DNA of 28,537 nucleotides. Origin: CAZXCK01 sp964639225. Its GTDB lineage: Bacteria; Chloroflexota; Anaerolineae; Aggregatilineales; Phototrophicaceae. A model generated the notes under the pieces. It ran no database searches. It saw only the letters and a program-made list of their open reading frames with translations, and was not told where the DNA came from. The stretch is from contig CAZXCK010000045.1 of NCBI GenBank assembly GCA_964639225.1, positions 1 through 28,537 on the forward strand, written 5' to 3'. The position numbers and the translations under genes were made by a program. Of this stretch, positions 18,401-26,111 are shown in pieces; the first letter of the stretch is position 1; every line of letters starts with the position of its first letter.

Positions 18401-20857
18401 ATGCTGCTAATCCTGGAGATGCTGGCGCTGGCGCTGTTCCTGGTGTTTATCGGCGTGCGCCTGACCAACCCGGACCTGTGGCATCAGGTGTTTGGCGGCG
18501 AAAAACCGATGAACTTCGCCCAGTTCAACGGCGTGCTGCGCAGCACCGTCTTTCCGGCGGTCGATCCCTGGTTCGCCGGGGGCTATCTGAATTACTACTA
18601 CTTCGGCTATGTGACGCTGGGTGCGCCCACGCTGCTGCTGGGTGTGGTGCCGTCGGTGGCTTTTAACCTGGGCATCGCTACCATGTTCTCGCTGACGGGC
18701 ATGGCGGCCTTTTCGGTGGCCTTTAACGTGGTGAGTAGCTGGCGCAGCACCGAGCCGCGCCCGCAGCCGGTTGTCTCCGAAGATGACGCCGAAACGCCGA
18801 TGCCATCGCCGCCACCGGCGCGGCGGCGTTCGCTGGGCAATCCCTGGGTGGCAGGGATCATGGCACTGCTGCAGGCGGTGGTACTGGGTAACCTGGATAC
18901 AGTGCGCGTGTTCGCCAACGGCGCGGCGCGCCTCGGCGGCTACGAGCGTTCAATCGGGCTGCACGGCTATCTCATCGACCGGGCGCTGGACGACTACGCC
19001 GCAGAGAATCGCCGCCCACCGGACGACGCCACTCGCAGCGAGATCATCTTCGAGATGCAGCTTCGCGCCGACGAGAACCGGCTGGCAGACCGGCTGGAAT
19101 ACCAGATCAACGACAACCTGGCCTATATCAGCGGGTTCTTTGATGGGCTGGCGGAAATGGCGCGCGGGCGTTCTATTTCGCCGGAACGCTGGTTCTGGGG
19201 GCCGACGCGCATCATCACCGAGATTCCGGGGCAGGCCGACGGCGCTATCAACGAGATGCCGAGCTTTACGTTCATCTATGGCGACCTGCACGCACACATG
19301 ATCGCCATGCCGATGACGTTGTTTGTGATGGTGTTTGTTTTCAACGAGCTGATGGCGGCGGGCCGCGACCGGCGCGGCATCCGGTCGCGCTGGCTGGCGC
19401 TGTTCTTGGGCGCGCTGGCGGTCGGACTGCTGCAGGCGACCAACACCTGGGACTATCCCACGTATCTGCTGCTGGCGGTGCTGGGCCTGGGTTATGCCTG
19501 GTGGCTGGCGTGGGGCCGCATCTCGCGCTGGTCGCTGCTGAGTATGGTCGGGCGCATCGGTGGCCTGATGGTGATGGCCTGGCTGGTCGTGCTGCCGTAT
19601 ACGTGGTGGTACGCCTCTGGATTGACGGAGTTCACCCTCTGGCAGGGAAATAAGACGCCGCTGTGGGCCTATCTGGATATTCACGGTTTGCTGCTGTTCC
19701 TGGTGGTGTCGCTGCTGGTGTGGGAGACGGCGCGCTGGCTGCGTTCGGTGCGGGTGAGCGCGCTGCGCGGTCGGCTGCGGCTGCTGCTGGCTTTTGTGGG
19801 TGGGGTTGTGCTGGTGCTGCTGGTGACGCTGGGACTGCGTATCGCCGGTTACCCGGTGGCGCTGGTCGTCGTGCCGCTGGTGGCCTGGATCGGCGTGCTG
19901 TTCTTCCGTCCGGGGCAGTCCAGGGCGATGCAGTTCGTGCTGGTGCTGACCGGGCTGGCCCTGTCGATCACGCTGGGCACGGAGTTCCTGACGCTGCGTT
20001 TCGACAATGGCCGCCAGAACACCATCTTCAAGTTCTATATTCAGGTGTGGCTGCTGCTGAGTGTGGTCGGCGGGGCGGCTTTCGCGTGGCTGGTGCGCGG
20101 CTCTGATCGTTGGGCGCGGCGTTTGCAGGTGGTATGGTACGGATTGGCGGCACTGCTGATATTCATCGCGGCGCTGTTCCCCATCATGGCGATTCGCGGC
20201 AAGGCGGCCTTCCGCATGACACACGACGTGCCGCTGACGCTCGACGGCATGGATTACATGCGTTACACGCGCCATATCGAGGCGGGTACGCCGTGCTTCT
20301 TTGACCTGAACGACGACTATCAAATCATCCGCTGGTTGCAGGACAACGTCCAGGGCACGCCGGTCATCATGGAAGCGCAGAGCGAGGGATCGCTGTACAA
20401 GTACGGCGGGCGCATCTCGATCACAACCGGGCTGCCGTCGGTGGTAGGCTGGGACTATCACCAGCGCCAGCAGCGCTCGGTCGATCCGCTGCCGGGGCTG
20501 GTCAACCAGCGGGCGGCCAATGTCAACAACTTCTACACGACGACTGACATCGACGCGGCGGTTGATATACTGCGCTTCTACGATGTGGGGTATATTATCG
20601 TCAGCAGTTACGAGCGCGAGCGTTACGGCAGGGACGGTCAGCCGGTCGATTGTACGCAGGAACGGATTCCCAATGAAAGCCTGCAGAAGTTCGAATCGAT
20701 GCAGCTCGCCGGTCTGCTGGACGTCGCATTCCAGGAGGGCGACGCGGTTATCTACGAGGTCAATCACGACGCGCTGGACGAAGTGATACTGGCGCGGATG
20801 GAACTGGCTTATGAATCGGAATCTCAGCAGGCGCTTTCCCAGGCGGGGGGCGGATAA
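15446..20857 (+). CDS. GT39/PMT-like domain fused to a DUF2298 (Chlor_Arch_YYY) domain
   Basis: This is a 1803-residue polytopic membrane protein in three parts. Residues about 1-480 are GT39/PMT-like, with a first membrane segment near 31-49 and FHPDERHL (Asp64-Glu65) in the first outer loop. Residues about 490-885 are mainly hydrophilic and presumably outside the cell. Residues about 886-1800 form a DUF2298 domain with NYYYFGY (YYY at 1050-1052), GDLHAHM (Asp1280, His1282, His1284), NTWD (1333-1336), NTIFKFYIQVW, and a soluble tail with Glu1643-Ala and TGLPSVVGWDYHQRQQ. The GT39 part suggests use of a polyprenyl-phosphate sugar; the DUF2298 function is unknown. Two ATGs (15446, 15449) start it, neither with a clear ribosome site. 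Its TAA is followed after 3 nt, in the same frame, by a second DUF2298 gene. Confidence 0.9.
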   Translation: MMEQTHSDVSVAVSRRNSRARLGALALTWSDALVALVLVLALVLGGSARFMANNWDDFVRFHPDERHLSQVASALGSSPILTAHRTVDMDLRCRERYPETNGRGGYFDTQCSPYNPENIVGTYFTYGTLPLFMARAAADLYVDYTGDSMWNTYFGIHLVWRALSAAADTLVIFLVFLIGLRLHNKWVGVTAAVLYAAAVLPIQIAHFGTADAITTLFVTLAIFFAVRTQDSGSLWDYAAFGVALGMAVASRVNVAPLAGVIIVVALLRALPAFDNRLPVRERDRLLLWNFAGLVLAGGMSLLAFRLFNPYAFSGPGFFGILPDSRYLITLGQAQSMASGVNDWPPNWQWANRTPFLYAWQNMVLWGMGIGFGLAGWLAWVASGWRLLRGRPGSTRNLVPFVWIAGYFAFIGGIWVMSMRYYLSLYPVLAVLAAWAIVELVRRAYRPGAARWRRAGAWTLAVGVVGFTVLWALMFTNIYRHMSTFTQSGHWTWENVPGDFYMRIDGAGDDVPLINIPIWNRPIPENIAIDEYIVRQSSQIAPGMAETVTFVAPVDGTVSTVYGYRVGSADDDGTEKTLTIAISSTQDDALLASASMTGTFPRDEHVLGREVALELDQPLEVRAGERYVFTASASGGPLLTSGAVMLNEPWEEGMPPKVCTLPVGTALADDPPPGLLNTYECSGRGPWEGLLNGRELDLHWEDHSEKRQRMEVLLDQADYIVIGTNRRYDSQARNPNRWPMTNAYYDALFSGELGFDLVQMFQETFEFGPLRVSDQHLPIYDSPAWLNEFEAEEAFHVYDHPVVFIFQKDPERYAPANTRAILRSVPLNRVEPGFGGYNNPVLYNVIPKSSMDIDVAPTMLMMPDEVRQANTEGGTWSERFSRDSLINRSQLLALVGWWLVVMVFGWAVWPLLFIALPALADRGFGFAKYAGMMVVGWGAWVLATARLPVWSQAGIAGGLLLMMLISGVVAWRQRARLLAYVSARWRMLLILEMLALALFLVFIGVRLTNPDLWHQVFGGEKPMNFAQFNGVLRSTVFPAVDPWFAGGYLNYYYFGYVTLGAPTLLLGVVPSVAFNLGIATMFSLTGMAAFSVAFNVVSSWRSTEPRPQPVVSEDDAETPMPSPPPARRRSLGNPWVAGIMALLQAVVLGNLDTVRVFANGAARLGGYERSIGLHGYLIDRALDDYAAENRRPPDDATRSEIIFEMQLRADENRLADRLEYQINDNLAYISGFFDGLAEMARGRSISPERWFWGPTRIITEIPGQADGAINEMPSFTFIYGDLHAHMIAMPMTLFVMVFVFNELMAAGRDRRGIRSRWLALFLGALAVGLLQATNTWDYPTYLLLAVLGLGYAWWLAWGRISRWSLLSMVGRIGGLMVMAWLVVLPYTWWYASGLTEFTLWQGNKTPLWAYLDIHGLLLFLVVSLLVWETARWLRSVRVSALRGRLRLLLAFVGGVVLVLLVTLGLRIAGYPVALVVVPLVAWIGVLFFRPGQSRAMQFVLVLTGLALSITLGTEFLTLRFDNGRQNTIFKFYIQVWLLLSVVGGAAFAWLVRGSDRWARRLQVVWYGLAALLIFIAALFPIMAIRGKAAFRMTHDVPLTLDGMDYMRYTRHIEAGTPCFFDLNDDYQIIRWLQDNVQGTPVIMEAQSEGSLYKYGGRISITTGLPSVVGWDYHQRQQRSVDPLPGLVNQRAANVNNFYTTTDIDAAVDILRFYDVGYIIVSSYERERYGRDGQPVDCTQERIPNESLQKFESMQLAGLLDVAFQEGDAVIYEVNHDALDEVILARMELAYESESQQALSQAGGG

Positions 20858-20860
20858 CGA

Positions 20861-23452
20861 ATGATACTCGACTGGTTGGCCCGCGAGGGCTGGATTATTC
20901 TCGTCTGGTGGCTGCTGGCGACCGCCGCCGGCCTGACCGTGCTGCCGCTCACCGTGCGACTGCTGCGCGGTCTGCCGGACGGTGGCTACACGCTGGCGCG
21001 GCCCGCCGGTCTGCTGCTGGTGGCTTATGTTCACTGGCTGCTGGCGGTACTCGGTTTCACGCAGAACACCAGCGGCGGCATCCTGCTGGCGTGGCTGGTG
21101 GTGCTGGTTGCGTCGCTGGCGATCTACTGGCAGGCGTCGCCAGTGGCGCGGGCCGCCTTTAGCTGGCGCGGCTGGTGGCGCGAGAATCGTGTGCCGGTGA
21201 TCGCCGGTGAGCTGCTGTTCGCCGGGCTGCTGTTCGGCTATGCGCTGTTCCGCGCTTACCAGAACGACCTCGTCACCACCGAGAAGCCGATGGACCTGGC
21301 GTTTATGAGCGCCATCCAGCACAGCACCAGCTTTCCGCCGAATGACCCCTGGCTTTCCGGCTACGCCATCAGTTATTACTACTTCGGCTACCTGATAGCG
21401 GGCATGATGTCACTGCTGGCCGGTGTGCAGAGCACCATCGGCTACAGCATGCATCTGGCGCTGATGTTCGCCCTGGCCGGTTCGACGGCCTTCGGCCTGG
21501 GTTACAATCTGCTGCGGTCGCGCGCCCTCGCGCGGGTGCGCAGCGCCTCTGAGGCTGGCACCGCTGACGCGCCGCGCGGACCCACTCGACGCGCCGCCGT
21601 GACGGTGGGCCTGCTGGCGGCGGCTTTCCTGGTGCTGATGGGCAACTACCAACTGCCGCTGGTCGAGATTCCCTACCAGACCGGCAGCGCGTCGGAGTCG
21701 TATCTGCGCTTCTGGGATGTCAACGCCCGCCGCGAGCCGCGCCTCGAAGCGGCGGACAGCCTGGAACGCTGGGATTACTGGTGGTGGTTTCGCGGCGCGC
21801 GCGTCATCAGTGATCGGGCTGTTGACGGCGGTCACATCGAGGTCATCGCCGAGTTTCCTCAGTTCAGCTTTGTACTGGCAGACAGCCATCCGCATGTGAT
21901 GGCGCTGCCCTTCGCCGTGCTGGCGATGGGTCTTGCGCTCAATCTGCTGCTGCTGGGGCGCAGGCCGCGCTCACCGGAGATTGTGCTGTACGGTCTGGTG
22001 GTGGGCGGGCTGATTTTTCTTAATACCTGGGACAGCCCCATCTATATCGCGTTACTGGTGGGCGCGGACGCTCTGCGTCGATTAACCCGGTATGGCCGGC
22101 TGGCATGGCGCGACTGGGGCGAGCTGCTGGTGTTCGGTCTGCTGCTGCTGGGTGTGGCGGTGCTGGCGTATCTGCCGTTTCTGGTGGGCTTCCGTTCGCA
22201 GCTTGGCGGTGTGCTGCCCAACCTCATCAACCCGACCTACGCGCCGCAGTTTATACTCAAGTTCGGGCCGTTCATTTTGCTGCTGGGCCTGTTTCTGGCG
22301 GTCGAGGCGTGGCGTGCATCCCGCGAGGGTGCTATCAACTGGCGGCTGGGTCTGCGCGTGACCGGCGGCCTGCTGCTGGCGCTGGTGCTGGGCGCGCTGC
22401 TGTTCACCGTGCTGACCTGGATTTCACCGGCGGCGCGCTCGGCGGCGCTGAGTTACGTTCAGGCCAACGGTGGCTGGGGCGAGGTGCTGCCGGTGGTGCT
22501 GGAACGGCGGCTGGTGTCGATCTTCGTGCCGGTGACGCTGCTGGCGGCGGTGCTGCTGGTGGTGGCGCGGCTGTTCCCGCCGCTGTTGGAACGCCCCGCG
22601 CCCGGCGAAGATGACGCGCCGGTGGGGCCGGTGGGCTATCCGCTGGCGACCGGTTTCGCGCTGCTGCTGGTGGGCGCTGGTGTGTCGCTGGTGCTGTTCC
22701 CGGAGTTTCTGTTTTTGCGCGATAATTTTAACACACGCATGAACACCGTGTTCAAATTCACCTATCAGGCGTGGGCGATGTTCAGCATTGCGGCGGCTTA
22801 TGGTGTATATACCGTGCTTGCCGACTCGCGACTGGCACGTCCGCCGACTCCGGTGCGGGCGCTTTTGGGCGCGATCATGGTGCTGGCGGTCGGACTCGGC
22901 AGCCTGAATCCGGTTTTGAGCGTGTACACGCGCGCGATGATCGAGACCGGGCGCAGCGGCGGGCGCATCGCCGAGCCATTGACGATGGACGGCGGGCCGC
23001 GTTTTACGGCGCTGGACGATTACAACGTGATTATGTGCCTGTCCGAAATCGTCGGGCGGGCCGATGTGGTCGTGGCTGAGGCCAATCCGCAGGGCAACCG
23101 GGTGAACTACAACCCGAATCACGGGCGCGTTGGTTCGCTGACTGGCATGCCGGTGGTCATCGGCTGGCCGGGGCATCAGTCGCAGTGGCGCGGGCGCGGC
23201 TTCTCGGCGGCAATCGGGTCGCGCCAGCCGGACCTGGATCGGCTGTACAGCGACTCGCGCTTCGAGGTTGCCCAGGACGTCATCGACCGTTACGGCATCG
23301 ACTACATTCTCTACGGCCAGACGGAGCGCCAGCACTACGGCAGCAGCGGCGAAGAGAAGTTCGCCGATAACTTTGAGATTGTATGCGAATCCGGCACCAG
23401 CCGCATGTATCGGGTGACGCCCACGCTGGCGGCGCGACTGGCTGGCGGGTGA
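20861..23452 (+). CDS. Stand-alone DUF2298 (Chlor_Arch_YYY) membrane protein
   Basis: The 863-residue protein matches the 700-900 residues I recall for single-domain members of TIGR03662/DUF2298. It repeats the landmarks of the fusion protein's C-terminal half: EKPMDLAF, then DPWLSGYAISYYYFGY (YYY at 172-174), ADSHPHVMALPF (Asp341, His343, His345), NTWD, NTVFKFTYQAW, and a C-terminal soluble part with Glu740-Ala and TGMPVVIGWPGHQSQWRG. It differs in a charged loop at about 225-245 and carries neither a GT39 domain nor TPR repeats. The conserved His/Asp/Glu residues in outer loops suggest an enzymatic active site, but no activity is known to me. It starts 3 nt after the TAA of the fusion gene and in the same frame, with GGCGGA as a possible ribosome site. 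The stop overlaps a GTG (23449) that could start the next gene. Confidence 0.93.
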   Translation: MILDWLAREGWIILVWWLLATAAGLTVLPLTVRLLRGLPDGGYTLARPAGLLLVAYVHWLLAVLGFTQNTSGGILLAWLVVLVASLAIYWQASPVARAAFSWRGWWRENRVPVIAGELLFAGLLFGYALFRAYQNDLVTTEKPMDLAFMSAIQHSTSFPPNDPWLSGYAISYYYFGYLIAGMMSLLAGVQSTIGYSMHLALMFALAGSTAFGLGYNLLRSRALARVRSASEAGTADAPRGPTRRAAVTVGLLAAAFLVLMGNYQLPLVEIPYQTGSASESYLRFWDVNARREPRLEAADSLERWDYWWWFRGARVISDRAVDGGHIEVIAEFPQFSFVLADSHPHVMALPFAVLAMGLALNLLLLGRRPRSPEIVLYGLVVGGLIFLNTWDSPIYIALLVGADALRRLTRYGRLAWRDWGELLVFGLLLLGVAVLAYLPFLVGFRSQLGGVLPNLINPTYAPQFILKFGPFILLLGLFLAVEAWRASREGAINWRLGLRVTGGLLLALVLGALLFTVLTWISPAARSAALSYVQANGGWGEVLPVVLERRLVSIFVPVTLLAAVLLVVARLFPPLLERPAPGEDDAPVGPVGYPLATGFALLLVGAGVSLVLFPEFLFLRDNFNTRMNTVFKFTYQAWAMFSIAAAYGVYTVLADSRLARPPTPVRALLGAIMVLAVGLGSLNPVLSVYTRAMIETGRSGGRIAEPLTMDGGPRFTALDDYNVIMCLSEIVGRADVVVAEANPQGNRVNYNPNHGRVGSLTGMPVVIGWPGHQSQWRGRGFSAAIGSRQPDLDRLYSDSRFEVAQDVIDRYGIDYILYGQTERQHYGSSGEEKFADNFEIVCESGTSRMYRVTPTLAARLAGG

Positions 23453-23493
23453 GTATCGCCTTTGGGGCGATAAGATCGAGAGCCAATACGCTT

Positions 23494-25443
23494 ATGCAGG
23501 TGGTAGCACAGACGACAGATCAAGAGACAGACCAGTTGGCACGGTGGGCCGTCTCCGGGCGGATGGTGGCTGTGCTGGCGTTGCTGCTGGCATCGCTGGC
23601 GCTGCGCGCGCTGGCGCTGGACGCCGTGCCGCTTTCCGCTGGCGAGGTGCAGCCGGCGCTGGCCGCTTACCGCGACGCCGTGCCGGGCGCTGCTGGAGAA
23701 TCGGCGACGGCCAGCGCGCCGCTGCTGTACTGGATGCAGCGCATCGACTTTATGACGCTGGGCGGCGCTGAGTTCTCGGCGCGGATTGGTACGGCGCTGG
23801 CCGGTGTGGCGCTGGGATTGTCGCCGCTGCTGTTCGCCGGGCTGCTGGGCTGGGCGCGGGCGTTTATGTTCGCGCTGCTGCTGACGTTCTCGCCGGTGCT
23901 GCTGATCGCTTCGCGGCTGGGCGGTCCGGCGGTATGGTCGGCGCTGCTGGCGGCGATTCTGCTGTGGGCGGTCTGGCGCTGGTGGCAGTCCGGGAATCAG
24001 GCTTACGGCGTTGGCGCGACGGTGGCGCTGGGCGGTCTGCTGCTGCTCAGTGAGCCGGGTGGTCCATTGCTGGCGCTGGTTCTGCTGGGGGCCGGGGCGG
24101 CGGCGCTGTCGCTGTCCTCACTCGAAGCGCCCACCGACGACGACCTGCCCGCTGATGTTTACGCACAGGCCGCCGGCGAGCGGCTCAAAAGCTGGCCCTG
24201 GCGTCAGGGGGTGCCGGTGGCCGGGCTGGTGGTGCTGGTCGTCAGCACGGGATTTATGCTGTTTCCTGGTGGTCTGGCTCAGGTGGGCGCGCTGCTGGAA
24301 GGCTTTGTGAATGGCTTCACCCGTTCACAGCCGGGATCGCCGCTGTTTCATCCGCTGCAGACGGCGCTGTTCTACGAAACGTGGCTGTGGCCGCTGGCGA
24401 TTATATCGCTGCTGGTGCTGCGCCGGCGCGAGGCGATGACATTTGCTGATCGCTTCCTGGCGGCCTGGCTGCTGCTGGGAATGGTGGCGGCGCTGATCTT
24501 CCAGGGTGGCCGCGCCGATCATGCGCTGTGGCTGACGATTCCGCTGGCGGGGCTGGTGGCGTTCCTGGCGGCGGACGCCATGACGCGCCACGTCGCGCCG
24601 ACGCTGTGGCTGGACGGGCTGCTCGAAGACGACGAAATCAACGCCAGCAGTGCGCGCTGGGGAAAATGGGTGCTGGCTATCATCACGGTCGCGCTGCTGA
24701 CGATGGCCGCGCTGCATATGCAGTTCATCAGCCGGGGCTTCCTCAACGTCGCCGATGGCTCGCTGGGCGGGTTCATCGACGCGCTGGGAACGCCGGCCTT
24801 CGCTAACGTCGTCAACAGCATGACGTGGCTGGTGATCTCGCTGTTGTTTCTGGTGGTGGGTTATTTCATGGCGGCCAGTATCTGGGGCAATGTGATGCCC
24901 GCTCGCGCTGGCGTGATCGGTATACTGGTGTTCGCGCTGGCGACCAGCCTGGGCAGCGGTTGGCGGGCGGCGCAGCGCGTCCATGACCCGCGCGAACCCT
25001 GGCACGTCCAGGGCGTGAGCACCGACGCGCAGATGCTGCGCCAGACCGTGCTGGAACTGGCGTCGCGCTCGACGTTGAATCTCCCCGATCTGTCGATTAC
25101 GGTGGTGGGCGAAGCGGAGAGCGTCGTTGGCTGGCTGCTGCGCGACTTCCACAACACGCGCTATGTAGACAGCGTGCAGGCCGCACGCGGCGACCAACTG
25201 GTGCTGATTCCGGCCAGTATGGCGCAGATTGGCGTCGAGGGTGAAGTGGACCTGGGCGCAGCTTACGTGGGGCAGTCGGTGGCGTTGGCGCGCGGCTGGA
25301 CTGGCGCAGACCTGCGCGGCCTCGATCTGCTGGCGTGGTGGTCCACCCGGCAGACGCGCGTCCAGCCATATCCGGCGCAGCAGATGGTGCTGTGGGTGCG
25401 CCAGGACATTTACGACGGCCAGCCGTTCCAGGCGCTGCCATGA
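23494..25443 (+). CDS. Degenerate GT39 / Agl23-like polytopic membrane protein
   Basis: From the ATG at 23494 the protein has 649 residues, with about 11 membrane segments and a C-terminal soluble part from about 490. The N-terminus has the frame of a GT39/TIGR03663 protein: a membrane segment, PLSAGEVQPALAAYRDA in the first loop, a conserved-looking SAPLLYW, then GGAEFSARIGTALAG. The usual acidic pair Asp-Glu reads Gly50-Glu51, and the HGP motif of Agl23 relatives reads Ser-Ala-Pro (74-76), so catalysis may be lost or changed. The C-terminus contains VVGWLLRDFHNTRYVDS, like the WYLRD segment of TIGR03663 relatives. GTG at 23449, overlapping the previous stop as GTGA, is an alternative start adding 15 residues; neither start has a good ribosome site. 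It may be a non-catalytic partner of the neighbouring proteins (inference). Confidence 0.78.
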   Translation: MQVVAQTTDQETDQLARWAVSGRMVAVLALLLASLALRALALDAVPLSAGEVQPALAAYRDAVPGAAGESATASAPLLYWMQRIDFMTLGGAEFSARIGTALAGVALGLSPLLFAGLLGWARAFMFALLLTFSPVLLIASRLGGPAVWSALLAAILLWAVWRWWQSGNQAYGVGATVALGGLLLLSEPGGPLLALVLLGAGAAALSLSSLEAPTDDDLPADVYAQAAGERLKSWPWRQGVPVAGLVVLVVSTGFMLFPGGLAQVGALLEGFVNGFTRSQPGSPLFHPLQTALFYETWLWPLAIISLLVLRRREAMTFADRFLAAWLLLGMVAALIFQGGRADHALWLTIPLAGLVAFLAADAMTRHVAPTLWLDGLLEDDEINASSARWGKWVLAIITVALLTMAALHMQFISRGFLNVADGSLGGFIDALGTPAFANVVNSMTWLVISLLFLVVGYFMAASIWGNVMPARAGVIGILVFALATSLGSGWRAAQRVHDPREPWHVQGVSTDAQMLRQTVLELASRSTLNLPDLSITVVGEAESVVGWLLRDFHNTRYVDSVQAARGDQLVLIPASMAQIGVEGEVDLGAAYVGQSVALARGWTGADLRGLDLLAWWSTRQTRVQPYPAQQMVLWVRQDIYDGQPFQALP

Positions 25444-25468
25444 GGAATCATTGGGGCGGATGTGTATA
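25441..25468 (+). promoter_or_regulatory. Two-part upstream element of the ECF sigma gene (candidate promoter)
   Basis: TGAGGAA (25441-25447, starting on the preceding stop codon) is followed after 11 nt by GATGTGTATA (25459-25468), ending 31 nt before the ATG at 25500. It matches the element before the fusion gene at 16 of 17 fixed positions with the same spacing. TATAAG at 25465-25470 would be the -10. Autoregulation by the sigma factor is possible but not shown. Confidence 0.3.
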
Positions 25469-25499
25469 AGCCATGTGTTTGGGCAAACGGTGAGTGGCG

Positions 25500-26108
25500 A
25501 TGACGCATAACGGACAGTCAGCGACAGCAGATCAGCGTGAGGTGGCGGCGATTATCGCCCGCTGCCTGGGCGGCGATCAACCGGCGTACACGCAGTTGTA
25601 TGAATGCTTTGCTGCCGGTGTTTACCGGTTGTGTTACAGTCTGGTGCTCAACCACGAGGACGCCGAGGACGTGACGCAGGAGTCGTTTGTCTACGCTTTT
25701 CGCAACCTGCACCGCTACGACCCGGCGCGGGCGTCGTTTAAGACCTGGTTGTACACCATCGCCGTGAGCCGCAGCCGCAACGTTCACCGGCGGCGGCAGT
25801 TGACGCAGATCGACCTGGCGCAGATTTTCCAGCGCTTCACCGAGCCGCAGTCGCCCACACCGGAAGCGGCGCTGGCTCACCGGGCGGCGGCGGACGCGCT
25901 GGCGTCGGCGCTGGCGGCGCTGCCGGGCAGCATGCGCGAAGCGGTGGCGCTGCGTTACGGTCACGGCCTGACCTACCGCGAGATCGCCGAGGTGATGAAC
26001 TGCCCGCCCAAGACCGCCGAGAGCCGTATCCGGCTGGCGCACCGCCATTTGCGCGGTCTGCTGCAACCGGCGGGCAGCGGTCTGTTAGAAGAACTGCTGA
26101 GTTTTTGA
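25500..26108 (+). CDS. ECF-type RNA polymerase sigma factor
   Basis: The 202-residue protein has only sigma regions 2 and 4, as in extracytoplasmic-function sigma factors. Region 2 covers about residues 25-100, with the core-binding HEDAEDVTQESFVYAF and the DNA-melting/-10 segment FKTWLYTIAVSRSRNVHRRR. A linker carrying the common SPTPEAAL follows. Region 4 covers about 136-190, with ALPGSMREAVALRYGHGLTY and the helix-turn-helix YREIAEVMNCPPKTAESRIR that reads the -35. The ATG at 25500 has GGTGAG 6 nt upstream; a GTG two codons earlier is also in frame. A probable membrane anti-sigma factor follows after 3 nt, so the pair likely responds to an envelope signal. Its position between membrane glycan genes suggests it controls them (inference). 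Confidence 0.95.
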   Translation: MTHNGQSATADQREVAAIIARCLGGDQPAYTQLYECFAAGVYRLCYSLVLNHEDAEDVTQESFVYAFRNLHRYDPARASFKTWLYTIAVSRSRNVHRRRQLTQIDLAQIFQRFTEPQSPTPEAALAHRAAADALASALAALPGSMREAVALRYGHGLTYREIAEVMNCPPKTAESRIRLAHRHLRGLLQPAGSGLLEELLSF

Positions 26109-26111
26109 GTT

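Noticed and set aside
18950..21322. 790-residue open frame on the minus strand
   Set aside because: It runs antisense across both DUF2298 genes and has the same Gln/Arg/His-rich shadow composition with no recognisable domain.
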